Shown here one piece after another: positions 1 to 5,929 of a DNA stretch of 8,732 nt (position 1 is its first letter; each line of letters opens with the position of its first letter). Made by a program: the position numbers and the translations under genes. The DNA is from DATFWK01 sp035259345 (GTDB lineage Bacteria; Actinomycetota; Thermoleophilia; Miltoncostaeales; Miltoncostaeaceae), in assembly GCA_035259345.1 (NCBI GenBank), contig DATFWK010000168.1, forward strand, positions 1 through 8,732, read 5' to 3'. The notes beneath the pieces are model-generated. The model was not told the origin of the DNA. It did not search any database and saw nothing but the letters and a program-made list of their open reading frames with translations.

Positions 1-119
1 TCCGCGGGGGGCGCGGCGGCGGGGTCCGTCGCCGTGACGGCGCCGAGCGCAGGGATGGCCCAGAGCATGGCGAACACGCAGCCCAGCAGCGCCAGCGCAA
101 GGACGCGCCCAAGGCGCAT
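1..119 (-). CDS. Exported protein, N-terminal fragment (cut by window edge)
   Basis: Only the first 39 codons are in the window; the gene runs off the left edge. Reading leftward from the ATG at 119-117 gives a typical signal peptide: a short basic start (MRLGR), a hydrophobic core (VLALALLGCVFAMLWAIPAL) and a small-residue stretch with a likely signal peptidase cut near GAVTA, followed by an Ala/Pro-rich segment. Cys14 lies in the hydrophobic core but is too early and badly placed to be a convincing lipobox. No good Shine-Dalgarno site precedes the ATG; a TATAGT box about 83 bases upstream is the best promoter candidate. The function is unknown because the mature domain is outside the window. 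Transcription is divergent from the GerMN/amidase pair. Confidence 0.6.
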   Translation of the reverse strand, partial: MRLGRVLALALLGCVFAMLWAIPALGAVTATDPAAAPPA

Positions 120-201
120 GGCCCGCCGATCTGAGGTTGCCCTCGAGCCAACCACCAAGCTGCGCCCACCCCCAGTGGAATCGAACCGCTGCCGGTTGAC
201 G

Positions 202-230
202 ACTATACCCGATGTTCTGCAGCTTCACCG
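202..230 (-). promoter_or_regulatory. Candidate promoter of the leftward exported-protein gene
   Basis: On the minus strand a TATAGT -10-like hexamer lies at 207-202, a strong AT-rich match in very GC-rich DNA. The -35 position 17 bases upstream (230-225) reads CGGTGA, a poor match to TTGACA, and coincides with one arm of the TCACCG/CGGTGA inverted repeats. A weak -35 overlapped by a dyad is what a regulated promoter would look like. The predicted leader would be about 75 bases. Inferred from motif matching only. Confidence 0.35.
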
Positions 231-255
231 CATCCGGTGAGATGGCGCTCACCGG
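225..255. repeat. Interleaved inverted repeats (TCACCG / CGGTGA / TCACCG)
   Basis: TCACCG at 225-230 pairs with CGGTGA at 235-240 (6-bp stem, 4-base loop). CCGGTGAG at 234-241 pairs with CTCACCGG at 248-255 (perfect 8-bp stem, 6-base loop). The middle arm is shared, so the two hairpins exclude each other. It may be a double operator for a dimeric regulator or a pair of alternative RNA hairpins. It overlaps the -35 position of the leftward promoter and lies about 95 bases upstream of the predicted rightward start site. Confidence 0.5.
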
Positions 256-315
256 CGGTTGCGGCTTCCGAGACAGAAATGCGTGAGGGGTTGGTGCAGG
301 AATCGTAAAGGCGGC

Positions 316-343
316 TGGACCAGGGGAAATCGTGGCCTAGACT
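316..343 (+). promoter_or_regulatory. Candidate promoter for the GerMN lipoprotein/amidase pair
   Basis: TGGACC at 316-321 (4 of 6 to TTGACA), a 16-base spacer, then TAGACT at 338-343 (TAnnnT type). The predicted transcription start is near 350, only about 3 bases before the GTG at 353, so a near-leaderless message is likely. A GTGAGG at 356-361 could alternatively serve as Shine-Dalgarno for the ATG at 368. Confidence 0.4.
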
Positions 344-352
344 GGCGCTCTC

Positions 353-943
353 GTGGTGAGGCTCGGGATGATGGGGGCGAGGGGTGTCGGGCGATGGGGG
401 GCGGTCGCGCTCGGGCTCCTGGCGGCGGCAGCGATCGCGGGCTGCGGCTCCGGCGGCTCGGGATCGACCGGCGCGACCGGCACGCCCGTGACCACCATGC
501 CCGGGGTCACGACCGCGCGGACGGCGGTGACCGTCTACTTCGCCGACAGCGAGGTCCGCCGCCTCGTCTCCGAGCGCCACGAGATCCCGGTCAGCGGGTC
601 CCGGCTCAGGGCCGCGCTGGACGAGCTCGCGCAGGGCCCCATGGCCGCCGGCCTGCTGCCCGCGCTGCCCCAGGGGACCAGGGTCCTCTCGGCCACGAGC
701 GCCGGCGGGACCGCCCGCGTCGACCTGAGCCAGGAGTTCGCCGAGGGCTACCCCAGCGGCGGCTCGGCGGCCGAGGTGGCGATGCTGGCGCCCCTCGTCT
801 ACACCGCGACGGCGGTGCCCGGCGTCCACGCGGTGCTCCTCACCGTCGCGGGCAAGATGCCGGACCTGCCGGGCTCGCAGTACGACCTCAGCGCGCCGCT
901 CACCCGCCGCGACTTCCCGGACCTCGGGGCGACGGCACCGTGA
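353..943 (+). CDS. GerMN-domain lipoprotein
   Basis: 196 residues. The N-terminus has a basic start, a hydrophobic core (about 16-28) and a lipobox ending IAG-Cys31, so the mature protein is probably lipid-anchored on the outer face of the membrane. A Gly/Ser/Thr-rich linker (32-58) leads into a GerMN domain (about 58-168): VTVYFAD, the RAALDELAQGP helix, LPQGTRVLSA, ARVDLSQEF, and a closing VHAVLLTVAGK strand. GerMN domains occur in the spore protein GerM and in many lipoproteins of non-sporulating actinobacteria; the biochemical role is unsettled, probably at the cell wall. The stop TGA overlaps the GTG start of the amidase gene, so the two are probably translationally coupled and may work together on peptidoglycan. 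The start is uncertain: GTG 353 fits a near-leaderless message, while ATG 368 has GTGAGG six bases upstream. Both keep the signal peptide. Confidence 0.85.
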   Translation: MVRLGMMGARGVGRWGAVALGLLAAAAIAGCGSGGSGSTGATGTPVTTMPGVTTARTAVTVYFADSEVRRLVSERHEIPVSGSRLRAALDELAQGPMAAGLLPALPQGTRVLSATSAGGTARVDLSQEFAEGYPSGGSAAEVAMLAPLVYTATAVPGVHAVLLTVAGKMPDLPGSQYDLSAPLTRRDFPDLGATAP

Positions 944-1917
944 GGCGGCTCGCCCTCGCCGCGGCGCTCGCGGCACTCGGCCTTGCCGCCCCGGCCGGAG
1001 CGCTGTCGCAGCCGCTCGTCGCGATCGACCCCGGCCACGGCGGCAAGGACTCCGGCGCGAAGGGCGTGCTTCCTCCCGGTACCTTCACCGGGCTGACGCC
1101 CCGCTTCGACCGCGACGGGCGGACGATGCTCTACGAGAAGGACGTGACTCTGGACATCGCCCTGCGCCTGAACGGCTGGCTCAAGGCGCGGGGCTTCCCG
1201 ACGCTGATGACCCGGACGAAGGATCTCGCCGGCGGGGACCGGCCCTTCACCACCACGCTGGCGGACCTCAAGGCCCGCACGGACCTCGCCAACGGAGCCG
1301 GCGCCCAGATCTTCGTCTCCATCCACGAGAACGCCCTGAACAAGCGGGCGGCCGGGACGGAGACCTACCGCTACTACTTCTCCGACCCGCTGGCCCGCTC
1401 GCTGGCCGTGCTGATCCATCAGCAAGTACTGGCCCGGCTCGGCTTGCCGGATCGCGGCGTCCGCACCGCGGGCTTCTACGTCCTCAGGCACTCGAACATG
1501 CCGGCGGTCCTCGTCGAGGGCGCGTTCATCGACAACCCTCAGGAGGCGCTGCTGCTCGCCGACGCGAACGAGCGCCAGGCGCTGGCCGAGGCGCTCGGCG
1601 CGGGGATCGTCCGCTACGTCCAGCTCGGCGGGCGTGCCGCGTACGGCCCCCAGGCGGCCGGCCTGACGACCAAGTACTGGGTCACCGCGGGCGCCTTCGC
1701 GAAGCGGTCCGACGCCCAGAAGCGGGCGCGCCTGGTCCGGAGGCGCGGGTTCGAGGGTGTCGTGCGCAGCCGCTACACGCCTCGCTTCCGGCGCAACCTC
1801 TGGTACGTCGTCTCCGGGCAGTTCGCGTTCCTCGACAACGCACGCAGCCTGCGTGACCGCCTGCGCAGCCGCGGCTTCCGGGCCAACGTCGGCCCGGCGC
1901 CGGCGCCGAAGACCTGA
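940..1917 (+). CDS. Secreted N-acetylmuramoyl-L-alanine amidase (Amidase_3) with SPOR-like C-terminus
   Basis: 325 residues from a GTG start at 940 that overlaps the upstream TGA by the sequence GTGA. The reading frame stays open far upstream, but that part is only a shadow of the lipoprotein gene. Residues 1-23 form a signal peptide (Ala/Leu core, cut near GALS). The Amidase_3 zinc hydrolase domain spans about 26-228. Its metal ligands are visible: His33 in DPGHGG, Glu66 in LYEKDV and His129 in FVSIHEN; the catalytic Glu193 is in VLVEGAFIDN. The enzyme should cut the bond between N-acetylmuramic acid and the stem peptide of peptidoglycan, acting outside the membrane in wall remodelling or daughter-cell separation. 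Residues about 245-321 (YWVTAGAFAKRSDAQ... and WYVVSGQFAF) resemble a SPOR domain, which in known proteins binds denuded glycan at division sites. Compared with AmiC/CwlM-type enzymes it is of ordinary size and has all key residues. Confidence 0.93.
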   Translation: MRRLALAAALAALGLAAPAGALSQPLVAIDPGHGGKDSGAKGVLPPGTFTGLTPRFDRDGRTMLYEKDVTLDIALRLNGWLKARGFPTLMTRTKDLAGGDRPFTTTLADLKARTDLANGAGAQIFVSIHENALNKRAAGTETYRYYFSDPLARSLAVLIHQQVLARLGLPDRGVRTAGFYVLRHSNMPAVLVEGAFIDNPQEALLLADANERQALAEALGAGIVRYVQLGGRAAYGPQAAGLTTKYWVTAGAFAKRSDAQKRARLVRRRGFEGVVRSRYTPRFRRNLWYVVSGQFAFLDNARSLRDRLRSRGFRANVGPAPAPKT

Positions 1918-1940
1918 GCTCGCCGGGGCGGCGCGGTGCC

Positions 1941-1969
1941 TTCGGATCGTCCGCCCATCGCCGTAGCAT
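1941..1969 (+). promoter_or_regulatory. Candidate near-leaderless promoter of the exonuclease/GIY-YIG gene
   Basis: TTCGGA at 1941-1946, a 17-base spacer and TAGCAT at 1964-1969. The predicted start site (about 1976) is within 4 bases of the ATG at 1980, and no Shine-Dalgarno sequence is present. The 62-base gap after the amidase gene shows no convincing terminator. Confidence 0.4.
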
Positions 1970-1979
1970 CGGCGCCCCG

Positions 1980-3926
1980 ATGAAGGACCTGCTCCAGCTG
2001 GAGCTCCCGCTGCCCCAGCCGCAGCCCGGGAGCCGCCGCCAGGCGACGCTCGCCGACCGCCTGTGCGACCTCCTGGCGCGCCGCGGGCGACCGCTGGAGG
2101 TCGGGCACGTCGTCGCCCAGGTGCTGCGGATGCGCCGGTGCCCGGAGCGGCTCCAGCGGCGGCTCGTCGCGGAGATCGTCGAGGGCGACCAGCGCCTCGC
2201 ATGGCGCGGGCGCGACCTCGTCGGCCTCGCGCCCGCCGGGTGGACCGCCACCCCGGTGGGCGAGGCCACGTTCTGCGTGATCGACATCGAGACGACCGGC
2301 GGCGCGCCGGGGCGCTCGCGCATCACCGAGATCGGAGCGGTGCGCATGCGCGGCGGCGAGGTGCTCGAGCGCTTCGAGACGCTGGTCGACCCCGGGCGCC
2401 CCGTGCCGGCGGCCATCACGGCGCTCACGGGCATCGACGACGCGATGCTGGCCGGGAGCCCCAAGGTCGAGGAGGCGCTCGAGGCGTTCGTCGCCTTCGC
2501 CGGCGAGGACATCATGGTCGCGCACAACGCGCCCTTCGACCTGCGCTTCCTCAACTACGAGCGCCACCGCTGCTTCGGGCGCTACTTCACCCAGCCGTGG
2601 CTGGACACCCTCGTGCTCGCCCGGCGCCTCCTGCGCCGCCGCCTCGAGCGGTTCGACCTGGGCACGCTCGCCGGCTGGGCCGACGCGCCCGTGCGCCCGA
2701 TCCACCGGGCGCTCCCGGACGCCGAGGCGGCCGCCGCCGTGCTCGAGGTGCTGCTCGGGATGCTGGTCGAGCGGGGGCACGGGACGCTCCAGCGGGCGGT
2801 GGCGCTGGGCCAGGGCGGCGGCGCACGCCACGCCCACAAGCTCGCGCTGGCGGAGGACCTGCCGCAGGCGCCCGGGGTCTACCTCATGCGCGACGGCGAG
2901 GGCGAGGTGCTCTACGTGGGCAAGGCCGCCAACCTGCGCCGGCGGGTGCGGGCGTACTTCGGGCCGCAGGGGCGGCACGGCCGGCTGATCGGCCGGGCCC
3001 TGGACGAGGTCGAGCGGATCGAGCACCGGGTCACGGCGTCCGAGTTCGAGGCGCTCCTCGCGGAGGCGTCCCTTCTGCGCGAGCTGCGCCCGCCCTGCAA
3101 CACGCGCGGCACGGGCGCCGGCCGGCGACGGCAGCTCCGCCTCTCGGTCGGCGACCCGTTTCCCCGCCTCACCGTCGCCGCCCAGACGCAGGACGACGGA
3201 GGCGCGTACTTCGGCCCGGTGCGGACCGAGCGGGTGGCGCGGCTCGCGGTCGAGGCGCTCGCCCGGCTGTTCCCGATCCGCCACTGCCACCCGCGCTGCG
3301 CGGCGGGGACCCAGGAGCGGCTGGTCGGTCGGTTCGAGGAGTGCCACGGGCCCTGCGGCCTCGCGCCCGGGACGTACGCCGGCGAGGTCGCCGACCTCGC
3401 CGAGATGCTCGGCGGCCCGCTCGACCGGGCGCTGGCCGTGCTCGGCGACCGCGCGGAGCGGCTCGCGCTCGCCGGCGGCCTCACCACCGAGGAGGCCCGG
3501 GCGGACCTCGAGCTGGTGCTCGCGCAGGTCGTGGCGCTCGATCGCGCCCGGGCGGCCGCCCGGGCCGGCGGCGTGATCGTCGAGCCCGGGCCGGCGCAGG
3601 GCGGCGCCGTCTGCTTCTTCGTCTGGGGCGGCCGGGTGATCGAGCGCCGCGAGCTCACCACACGCTCGTGGCGGCGGGCGGCCGCCGCGCTGACGGCGCT
3701 CGCTGCCGCGCAGCGTGAGGGCCCGCGGCCGCTCGAGCCCGAGCTGCTCGAGGACGCGCTCATCGTCCACGAGCGCCTGCGCTCGCGAGGCGCCGCGGTC
3801 GCGCTGGCGCCGGGCTTCGACCACGCCGAGGCGCTCGCGGCCGTGCGGGCCGCGATCCGCCGGGCCGCCGTGGCCGCCGGTCCACCGCTCAGGGACGCGG
3901 TCGGCGACGTCCGCCCGGCCGCATAG
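1980..3926 (+). CDS. DnaQ-type 3'-5' exonuclease fused to UvrC-like GIY-YIG nuclease
   Basis: 648 residues. Residues about 20-85 look like a small helical, possibly winged-helix, domain. An RNase T/DnaQ exonuclease follows (about 97-262) with a full DEDDh set: Asp102 and Glu104 in VIDIETTG, Asp187 in AHNAPFDLRF, and His242/Asp247 in IHRALPD. A GIY-YIG domain follows (about 294-375): GVYLM, LYVGKAANLRRRVRAYF, and the Glu-containing helix EALLAEASLLRELRP ending PPCN (Glu362 is the probable catalytic residue). After it comes a UvrC-like section with clustered cysteines (CHPRC, ECHGPC; 436-459). It lacks the second, RNase H-like, nuclease domain and the HhH tail of true UvrC. The same architecture is known in actinobacteria (for example Rv2191 of Mycobacterium tuberculosis) and resembles E. 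coli Cho joined to a proofreading-type exonuclease. A role in nucleotide-excision or related DNA repair is likely but not proven. MutY lies two genes downstream. Confidence 0.93.
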   Translation: MKDLLQLELPLPQPQPGSRRQATLADRLCDLLARRGRPLEVGHVVAQVLRMRRCPERLQRRLVAEIVEGDQRLAWRGRDLVGLAPAGWTATPVGEATFCVIDIETTGGAPGRSRITEIGAVRMRGGEVLERFETLVDPGRPVPAAITALTGIDDAMLAGSPKVEEALEAFVAFAGEDIMVAHNAPFDLRFLNYERHRCFGRYFTQPWLDTLVLARRLLRRRLERFDLGTLAGWADAPVRPIHRALPDAEAAAAVLEVLLGMLVERGHGTLQRAVALGQGGGARHAHKLALAEDLPQAPGVYLMRDGEGEVLYVGKAANLRRRVRAYFGPQGRHGRLIGRALDEVERIEHRVTASEFEALLAEASLLRELRPPCNTRGTGAGRRRQLRLSVGDPFPRLTVAAQTQDDGGAYFGPVRTERVARLAVEALARLFPIRHCHPRCAAGTQERLVGRFEECHGPCGLAPGTYAGEVADLAEMLGGPLDRALAVLGDRAERLALAGGLTTEEARADLELVLAQVVALDRARAAARAGGVIVEPGPAQGGAVCFFVWGGRVIERRELTTRSWRRAAAALTALAAAQREGPRPLEPELLEDALIVHERLRSRGAAVALAPGFDHAEALAAVRAAIRRAAVAAGPPLRDAVGDVRPAA

Positions 3927-3927
3927 C

Positions 3928-4950
3928 GACACCGGGCCGCTCGCCGGCGCCCTGGCGGCGGCCGCCCTCCCGATCTCCGGCCGCTACGGGCCGCTCGCCC
4001 GCCAGTCGGAGCTGGGCCTGCGCGCATGGGCGGCGCAGTCGGGGGCATCGCTCGAGATCGCCGACGCGGGGGAGGAGCCGGGCCGCGCGGCGGAGCTCAC
4101 CCTCGCGCTGGCCGGCCGCGCGGAGCTCCTGTTCGGCCCCTATGGAAGCGGCGCGATGCGGGCGGTCGCCCACGCGTTCGCCGGGCGGCCGGAGGTCGTC
4201 TGGAACCACGGGGGCGCCGCCGGCGCGGACACCGGCGCGCGCGTCGTCGACGTCCTCGGCCCCGCCGGGTCCTATTGGCGCGGCCTCCCCGCGGCGCTGC
4301 GGGCGATCGGCGCGCCGCTCGCGCCGGCGGTCGTCCTGACCGGGCCGGGTGGGTTCGCGGCGGCGACAGCGGAGGGGGCGATCGCCGCGCTGGCGGCCGA
4401 GGGCGCCGGCCACCCGCAGGAGGTCCGCTACGCCGAAGAGGGCGCCGCCGGCGCGGCCGACGAGGCGCTGCGGTCCGGGGCGCGGATCGTGGTGGGGTGC
4501 GGCCGGTTCGACGACGACGTTGCCGTCGGCCGCCGGCTCGCCGGCCGGCCGCCCGGGGAGCCGTTCGTGGGGCTCGTGGCCTGCGGGGTGGCGGCTGCCG
4601 CCGAGGCGCTCGGCGAGGCCGTCGCCGGCTGGCTCGGCCCGGCGCAGTGGATGCCGGGCGGTGCCGGCGACCCGCTGGGCCCGGACGCGGACTACCCCGC
4701 CGCCCAGGCCTTTGCCGCGGGCATCGTCGCCGAGCGGGCCGCCGCGGCGGCCGGCTCCCTCGACCCCGACGCCCTCTGGGACGCGGCGCGCGCGCTTCGC
4801 ACCACGACGCCGCTCGGGCCCTTCGCCGTGGACGGGCGCGGCCGCCAGGTCGCCCACGCCCCGCTCATCGTGCGGTGGGCGCGGGAGCCCGGCGGGCTCG
4901 TCCGCCGGGCCGTGTGGCGCCCGCCGCCGGCCGGTGGAGGCGCGCCGTGA
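3928..4950 (+). CDS. Solute-binding-protein-like (Peripla_BP_6/LivJ type) ORF, start unresolved
   Basis: The reading frame is clearly coding from just after the exonuclease stop (TAG 3924-3926) to TGA 4948-4950, about 340 residues. It resembles type-1 periplasmic binding proteins of branched-chain amino-acid transporters: an opening LAGAL...LPISGRYGPLARQ strand-helix, LLFGPYGSG (codons from about 4126) at the usual ligand-contact loop, VVWNHGG (4195-4215), and a closing TTTPLGPFAVDGRGRQ (from about 4801), like the LGPVxFDxxG motif of that family. There is no signal peptide or transporter partner, so a cytoplasmic sensor or orphan binding protein is possible. Between the preceding stop and ATG 4156 there is no in-frame ATG, GTG or TTG; ATG 4156 would delete the first lobe strands, and GTG 3715 would add about 70 shadow-like residues inside the previous gene. 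A CTG at 3952 is the only near-cognate option noticed. The end overlaps mutY by GTGA. Confidence 0.72.
   Translation, partial: DTGPLAGALAAAALPISGRYGPLARQSELGLRAWAAQSGASLEIADAGEEPGRAAELTLALAGRAELLFGPYGSGAMRAVAHAFAGRPEVVWNHGGAAGADTGARVVDVLGPAGSYWRGLPAALRAIGAPLAPAVVLTGPGGFAAATAEGAIAALAAEGAGHPQEVRYAEEGAAGAADEALRSGARIVVGCGRFDDDVAVGRRLAGRPPGEPFVGLVACGVAAAAEALGEAVAGWLGPAQWMPGGAGDPLGPDADYPAAQAFAAGIVAERAAAAAGSLDPDALWDAARALRTTTPLGPFAVDGRGRQVAHAPLIVRWAREPGGLVRRAVWRPPPAGGGAP
4936..4940 (+). promoter_or_regulatory. Strong Shine-Dalgarno site setting the mutY-type start
   Basis: GGAGG lies six bases before GTG 4947, inside the last codons of the preceding ORF. This fixes the glycosylase start at the GTGA overlap, even though its frame is open much further upstream. 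Confidence 0.7.
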
Positions 4951-5717
4951 CGGACGTGGAGGCGCTCCTCGCGTGGTTCGCCCGGGAGGGGTCGGACCTG
5001 CCGTGGCGGCGGACCCGCGACCGGTACTCGGTGCTCGTGGCCGAGGTCATGCTGCAGTCGACGCAGGTCCCGCGCGTGGTGCCCTACTACGAGCGCTGGA
5101 CGGCGCGCTGGCCGACGCCCGAGGCGCTCGCCGCCGCGCCCCTCGGCGATGTGCTCGCGGCCTGGCACGGCCTCGGCTTCCCGCGCCGGGCACGCAACCT
5201 GCACGCCGCCGCGCGCGCCGTCGCGGCCGGCGGATGGCCGCCGGACGACCGGCTCGCGGACCTGCCGGGGGTCGGCCCGTACACCGCGGCCGCGATCCTC
5301 TGCTTCGCGGACGGCCGCGCGGTGCTTCCAGTCGACACCAACGTGCGCCGCGTGCTGGCCCGCCGGTTCCCGGGTGGCTGGCCGGGGACGCCGCCCGGCC
5401 GCGGCTGGGAGGCCGGCCAGGCCCTGATGGACCTCGGGCGCACGGTCTGCCGGGCCAGCGAACCGGCCTGCGAGACCGGATGCCCCGTCCGCGACGGGTG
5501 CCCGGCAGCCGGGAGCGGCGCCGTCGCCGCGCTCACGCCGCGCTCGCCCCGCCAGGGGCGCTACGAGGGATCGATGCGCCAGCGCCGCGGCTCGCTCCTC
5601 GGCGAGCTCGCGCGCGCCGGCCGCGCGCCCGCAGACCGCGATCCCGAGGCCGCCGCGTCGCTCGTGGCGGACGGCCTCGCGCGCCGTCGCGGCGACCGGC
5701 TGCTCCCGGCCCGCTGA
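4947..5717 (+). CDS. mutY: A/G-specific adenine glycosylase, MutY type, short form
   Basis: 256 residues from GTG 4947 (GGAGG six bases upstream). It removes adenine mispaired with 8-oxoguanine or guanine in base-excision repair. Visible family marks: LPWRRTRDRY near the start, VAEVMLQSTQV with catalytic Glu33, the helix-hairpin-helix LPGVGPYTAAAI (106-117), and VDTNVRRVLARRF with Asp130 at the catalytic Asp position. Four cysteines (168, 175, 179, 185) match the [4Fe-4S] loop but with spacing C-X6-C-X3-C-X5-C rather than the usual X6-X2-X5. The C-terminal NUDIX-like 8-oxoG-recognition domain of E. coli MutY (about 350 residues) is absent, replaced by a roughly 70-residue tail (RYEGSMRQRRGSLLGELAR...SLVADGLARR) of the kind seen in many actinobacterial MutY proteins. 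It overlaps the preceding ORF by 4 bases. UvrC-like and MutY-like genes nearby suggest a repair cluster. Confidence 0.92.
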   Translation: MTDVEALLAWFAREGSDLPWRRTRDRYSVLVAEVMLQSTQVPRVVPYYERWTARWPTPEALAAAPLGDVLAAWHGLGFPRRARNLHAAARAVAAGGWPPDDRLADLPGVGPYTAAAILCFADGRAVLPVDTNVRRVLARRFPGGWPGTPPGRGWEAGQALMDLGRTVCRASEPACETGCPVRDGCPAAGSGAVAALTPRSPRQGRYEGSMRQRRGSLLGELARAGRAPADRDPEAAASLVADGLARRRGDRLLPAR

Positions 5718-5739
5718 TGTCCGTTCGCCCCTAAAGGGC

Positions 5740-5745
5740 TAAGAT
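5740..5745 (+). promoter_or_regulatory. Candidate -10 box of the small charged protein gene
   Basis: TAAGAT (TAnnnT type) lies 28 bases before the ATG at 5774, giving a leader of about 22 bases that contains GGAGG. No good -35 is seen at 16-18 bases. A small dyad, GCCC-CTAAA-GGGC (5727-5739), abuts the box on its upstream side and could be an operator or a weak end signal for the mutY transcript. Confidence 0.4.
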
Positions 5746-5773
5746 CGGGGAAGCTCGAGACGGAGGTTCCCGA

Positions 5774-5929
5774 ATGGCCAAGGCGAAGCGGTCGCGGCGC
5801 ACCAGCATCCGGCACATGTCGGCGGATGACCCGGGCGTGCTCGAGGCCCTCGAGCGCGCCGAGCAGCAGGGCGCTCCCGCCGAGGCCCCGTCCGAGCCCG
5901 AGGACGAGGAGTCCGAGACCGAGGACTAG
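5774..5929 (+). CDS. Small charged hypothetical protein (51 aa)
   Basis: ATG at 5774 with GGAGG at 5762-5766, seven bases upstream, and a TAAGAT box before that, so it has its own expression signals despite its size. The protein has a strongly basic start (MAKAKRSRRTSIRH), a middle segment (MSADDPGVLEALERAEQQ) that is probably a helix, and a Pro/Ala/Glu-rich, very acidic, probably disordered tail (SEPEDEESETED). There is no signal peptide or membrane segment, so it is probably cytoplasmic. The basic head could bind nucleic acid, but I recognise no family and assign no function. Its TAG stop (5927-5929) overlaps the TAG of the converging gene within one CTAG. Confidence 0.7.
   Translation: MAKAKRSRRTSIRHMSADDPGVLEALERAEQQGAPAEAPSEPEDEESETED

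Noticed and set aside
165..190. tRNA or tmRNA 3' end on the minus strand (GGTTCGATTCC, T-loop-like)
   Set aside because: The T-stem has a mismatch, no matching acceptor 5' strand, D-arm or anticodon arm is found upstream, and there is no CCA end. Chance likeness or a degenerate fragment at most.
259..939. Long open frame upstream of the amidase start
   Set aside because: It is a shadow of the lipoprotein gene, Arg/Gly-rich with no domain. The signal peptide directly after GTG 940 sets the real start.
1773..3932. Long minus-strand ORF opposite the exonuclease/GIY-YIG gene
   Set aside because: Typical antisense open frame in very GC-rich DNA: Arg/Glu/Gly-rich with no motifs, while the plus strand has complete nuclease motifs.
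5727..5739. Terminator after mutY (GCCC-CTAAA-GGGC)
   Set aside because: The stem has only four base pairs, no T-tract follows, and it abuts the -10 box of the next gene. Kept only as a possible operator.
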